Below, piece after piece: positions 6,342 to 7,352 of a DNA stretch of 7,352 nucleotides. The notes beneath the pieces were generated by a model. It had not been told where the DNA came from and searched no databases. It saw only the letters and a list, made by a program, of their open reading frames with translations. The number at the start of each line of letters is the position of its first letter. Within the stretch, counting starts at the first letter, position 1. The stretch is from positions 1-7,352 of the forward strand of contig CABQMM010000060.1 of the NCBI GenBank assembly GCA_902465215.1, read 5' to 3'. The stretch is from an uncultured Bacillota bacterium. Its GTDB lineage: Bacteria; Bacillota; Clostridia; Peptostreptococcales; Anaerovoracaceae. The translations under genes and the position numbers were made by a program.

Positions 6342-6374
6342 AAAAAGCGGCAGATTATTTTTCTGCCGTTTTTT
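6342..6374. terminator. Bidirectional terminator between dinB and the LuxR-type gene
   Basis: CGGCAGA (6348-6354) and TCTGCCG (6362-6368) form a 7-bp stem with a 7-base loop. On the plus strand it is followed by six T (6369-6374), and read on the minus strand by C and then five T. It ends dinB 30 bases after its stop. On the minus strand, one arm encodes the last residues of the LuxR-type protein, and its stop codon lies in the loop. Confidence 0.85.
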
Positions 6375-7347
6375 CATTATCTTGTACAATTTCATTTTCT
6401 TCTGCCGGTGCTTCTCCGTTCAGCACCCGAACTGCCTGCACGCGATTCGTAACGCCGAGTTTTCTGTAAAGATTTGAAGCGTGAACCTTGACCGTATTCG
6501 GCGAAAGATACATAATTGCCGCAATTTCTTTATTATTCCGCCCACAGTTTAAATGCTGCGCAATCTCGCGCTCTCTTTCGCTAAGTGCATACAGCTCAAA
6601 AATTCCGTCAAGTCTTTCTTCTTCTGAAATTTTCGTTTCTGCGCTTTCCGGTGCGGATGGCAGACAGGCCTGCCAGGTATAGATAAAATTCGTCGTATTG
6701 AAAATCAGCCAAAAGACTATGTAAAACAGGTCGTCGTCAATAAAGAAATCATACGAGGTTCTGGCATCTGCAATCGTTGCGGTTGCAGTGCAGCACATCA
6801 GGACACAGACTATATTATATAAGAACATGGCTGTAGAATTCTTCCTCGTTTCAGCCTGATAAAAAACTTTCCAATACTCAAATCCGAATCCAAGCAGGAA
6901 CAAAATCGGAATGGCGTTCAGCAAAATCATCATTCCAAGATAGCTTGCTTCGCTTTGATAGATTGTACCGAAAGAATGCATACTGTCTCCAAAAAGAATG
7001 CAGGTTCCCACAACTGCAAATGCCACATCCATCCAGCGTGATTTCGAAGCTCTCGCCATTTCCCTTTCCATCTCAATGATGGCATAAATCAGGGCAACTT
7101 CAAGAACATTTTCAAAGACGTAGATCCACTGCAGTCCCTCTTCTTTTATGATGTTTGCCATAAATACAGTCATAAAATCACAAATGTTAAAGAAAAGCAC
7201 CAGACCTAAGAAAACCGTCGTGCTGTTCTGCTTTGTCATCCTGCTGTTCGTCGGCAATTGCTTTCTTCTTGCGGTTATATGCACAACCCATGTGCTTACG
7301 CCGATGATAATGGCCGCAATATATCCGAGTTCAATATACTCACCCAT
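6355..7347 (-). CDS. Membrane-anchored LuxR-type transcriptional regulator
   Basis: The 330-residue protein has two parts. Residues 1 to about 228 contain seven probable membrane helices (roughly 6-25, 43-66, 77-93, 106-121, 136-157, 172-195, 204-226). After a short acidic linker, residues 255-309 form a LuxR/GerE helix-turn-helix domain (LSEREREIAQHLNCG, NNKEIAAIMYLSPNTVKVHA, NLYRKLGVTNRVQAVRVL) with the usual Glu-Arg-Glu and Val-Lys-Val-His residues. A charged tail follows. There is no receiver or PAS domain, so this looks like a one-component regulator in which the membrane part senses a signal and the cytoplasmic domain binds DNA. The ligand and target genes are unknown. Only five bases precede the ATG at 7347 and no in-frame stop is seen, so an upstream start cannot be excluded, although the first helix begins where expected. 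The gene is convergent with dinB and its promoter lies outside the window. Confidence 0.85.
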   Translation of the reverse strand: MGEYIELGYIAAIIIGVSTWVVHITARRKQLPTNSRMTKQNSTTVFLGLVLFFNICDFMTVFMANIIKEEGLQWIYVFENVLEVALIYAIIEMEREMARASKSRWMDVAFAVVGTCILFGDSMHSFGTIYQSEASYLGMMILLNAIPILFLLGFGFEYWKVFYQAETRKNSTAMFLYNIVCVLMCCTATATIADARTSYDFFIDDDLFYIVFWLIFNTTNFIYTWQACLPSAPESAETKISEEERLDGIFELYALSEREREIAQHLNCGRNNKEIAAIMYLSPNTVKVHASNLYRKLGVTNRVQAVRVLNGEAPAEENEIVQDNEKTAEK

Positions 7348-7352
7348 CTTCT

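Overview
The window looks like chromosomal DNA from a Gram-positive anaerobe of the class Clostridia. The evidence is strong AGGAGG-type ribosome binding sites, sigma-A promoters close to consensus with 17-base spacers, moderate GC with adenine-rich coding, and a gene set (typA, two paired FAD-dependent oxidoreductases, a DUF308/HdeD membrane protein, a Y-family polymerase with a Firmicutes-type tail, a membrane-anchored LuxR regulator) that fits that group. The genus cannot be fixed from the sequence. There is no mobile element, CRISPR array, tRNA or rRNA.

Layout. Positions 1-1048 (minus strand) hold the first 349 codons of the translational GTPase TypA/BipA, cut by the window edge. A 139-base gap (1049-1187) contains a hairpin that ends the upstream operon and a strong extended -10 promoter for typA, and the two overlap physically. 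From 4901 down to 1188 (minus strand) runs a tight three-gene operon: an HdeD-like membrane protein, a HI0933/COG2081 flavoprotein that starts inside the end of the first gene, and a COG2509 FAD-dependent dehydrogenase 12 bases further on. A divergent intergenic region (4902-5073) carries one promoter for this operon and one for dinB (5074-6312, plus strand), which encodes DNA polymerase IV. dinB ends at a bidirectional terminator shared with a convergent gene (6355-7347, minus strand) for a seven-helix membrane protein with a C-terminal LuxR DNA-binding domain.

The main anomaly is in the HdeD-like gene. Its promoter and a perfect Shine-Dalgarno point to a TTG start at 4901, in a frame that stops after 18 codons, while the rest of the protein lies in another frame. 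A single base missing in the G-rich stretch 4856-4863 would explain this, either as a real frameshift or as a sequence error. The long open frame that begins at 4992 starts inside the -35 box and cannot be the true start.

Apart from this I see mostly ordinary core genes. No clearly new multi-gene system is evident. The second-look items are the frameshift, the flavoprotein pair behind a membrane protein, the orphan membrane LuxR regulator, and several overlapping regulatory structures.
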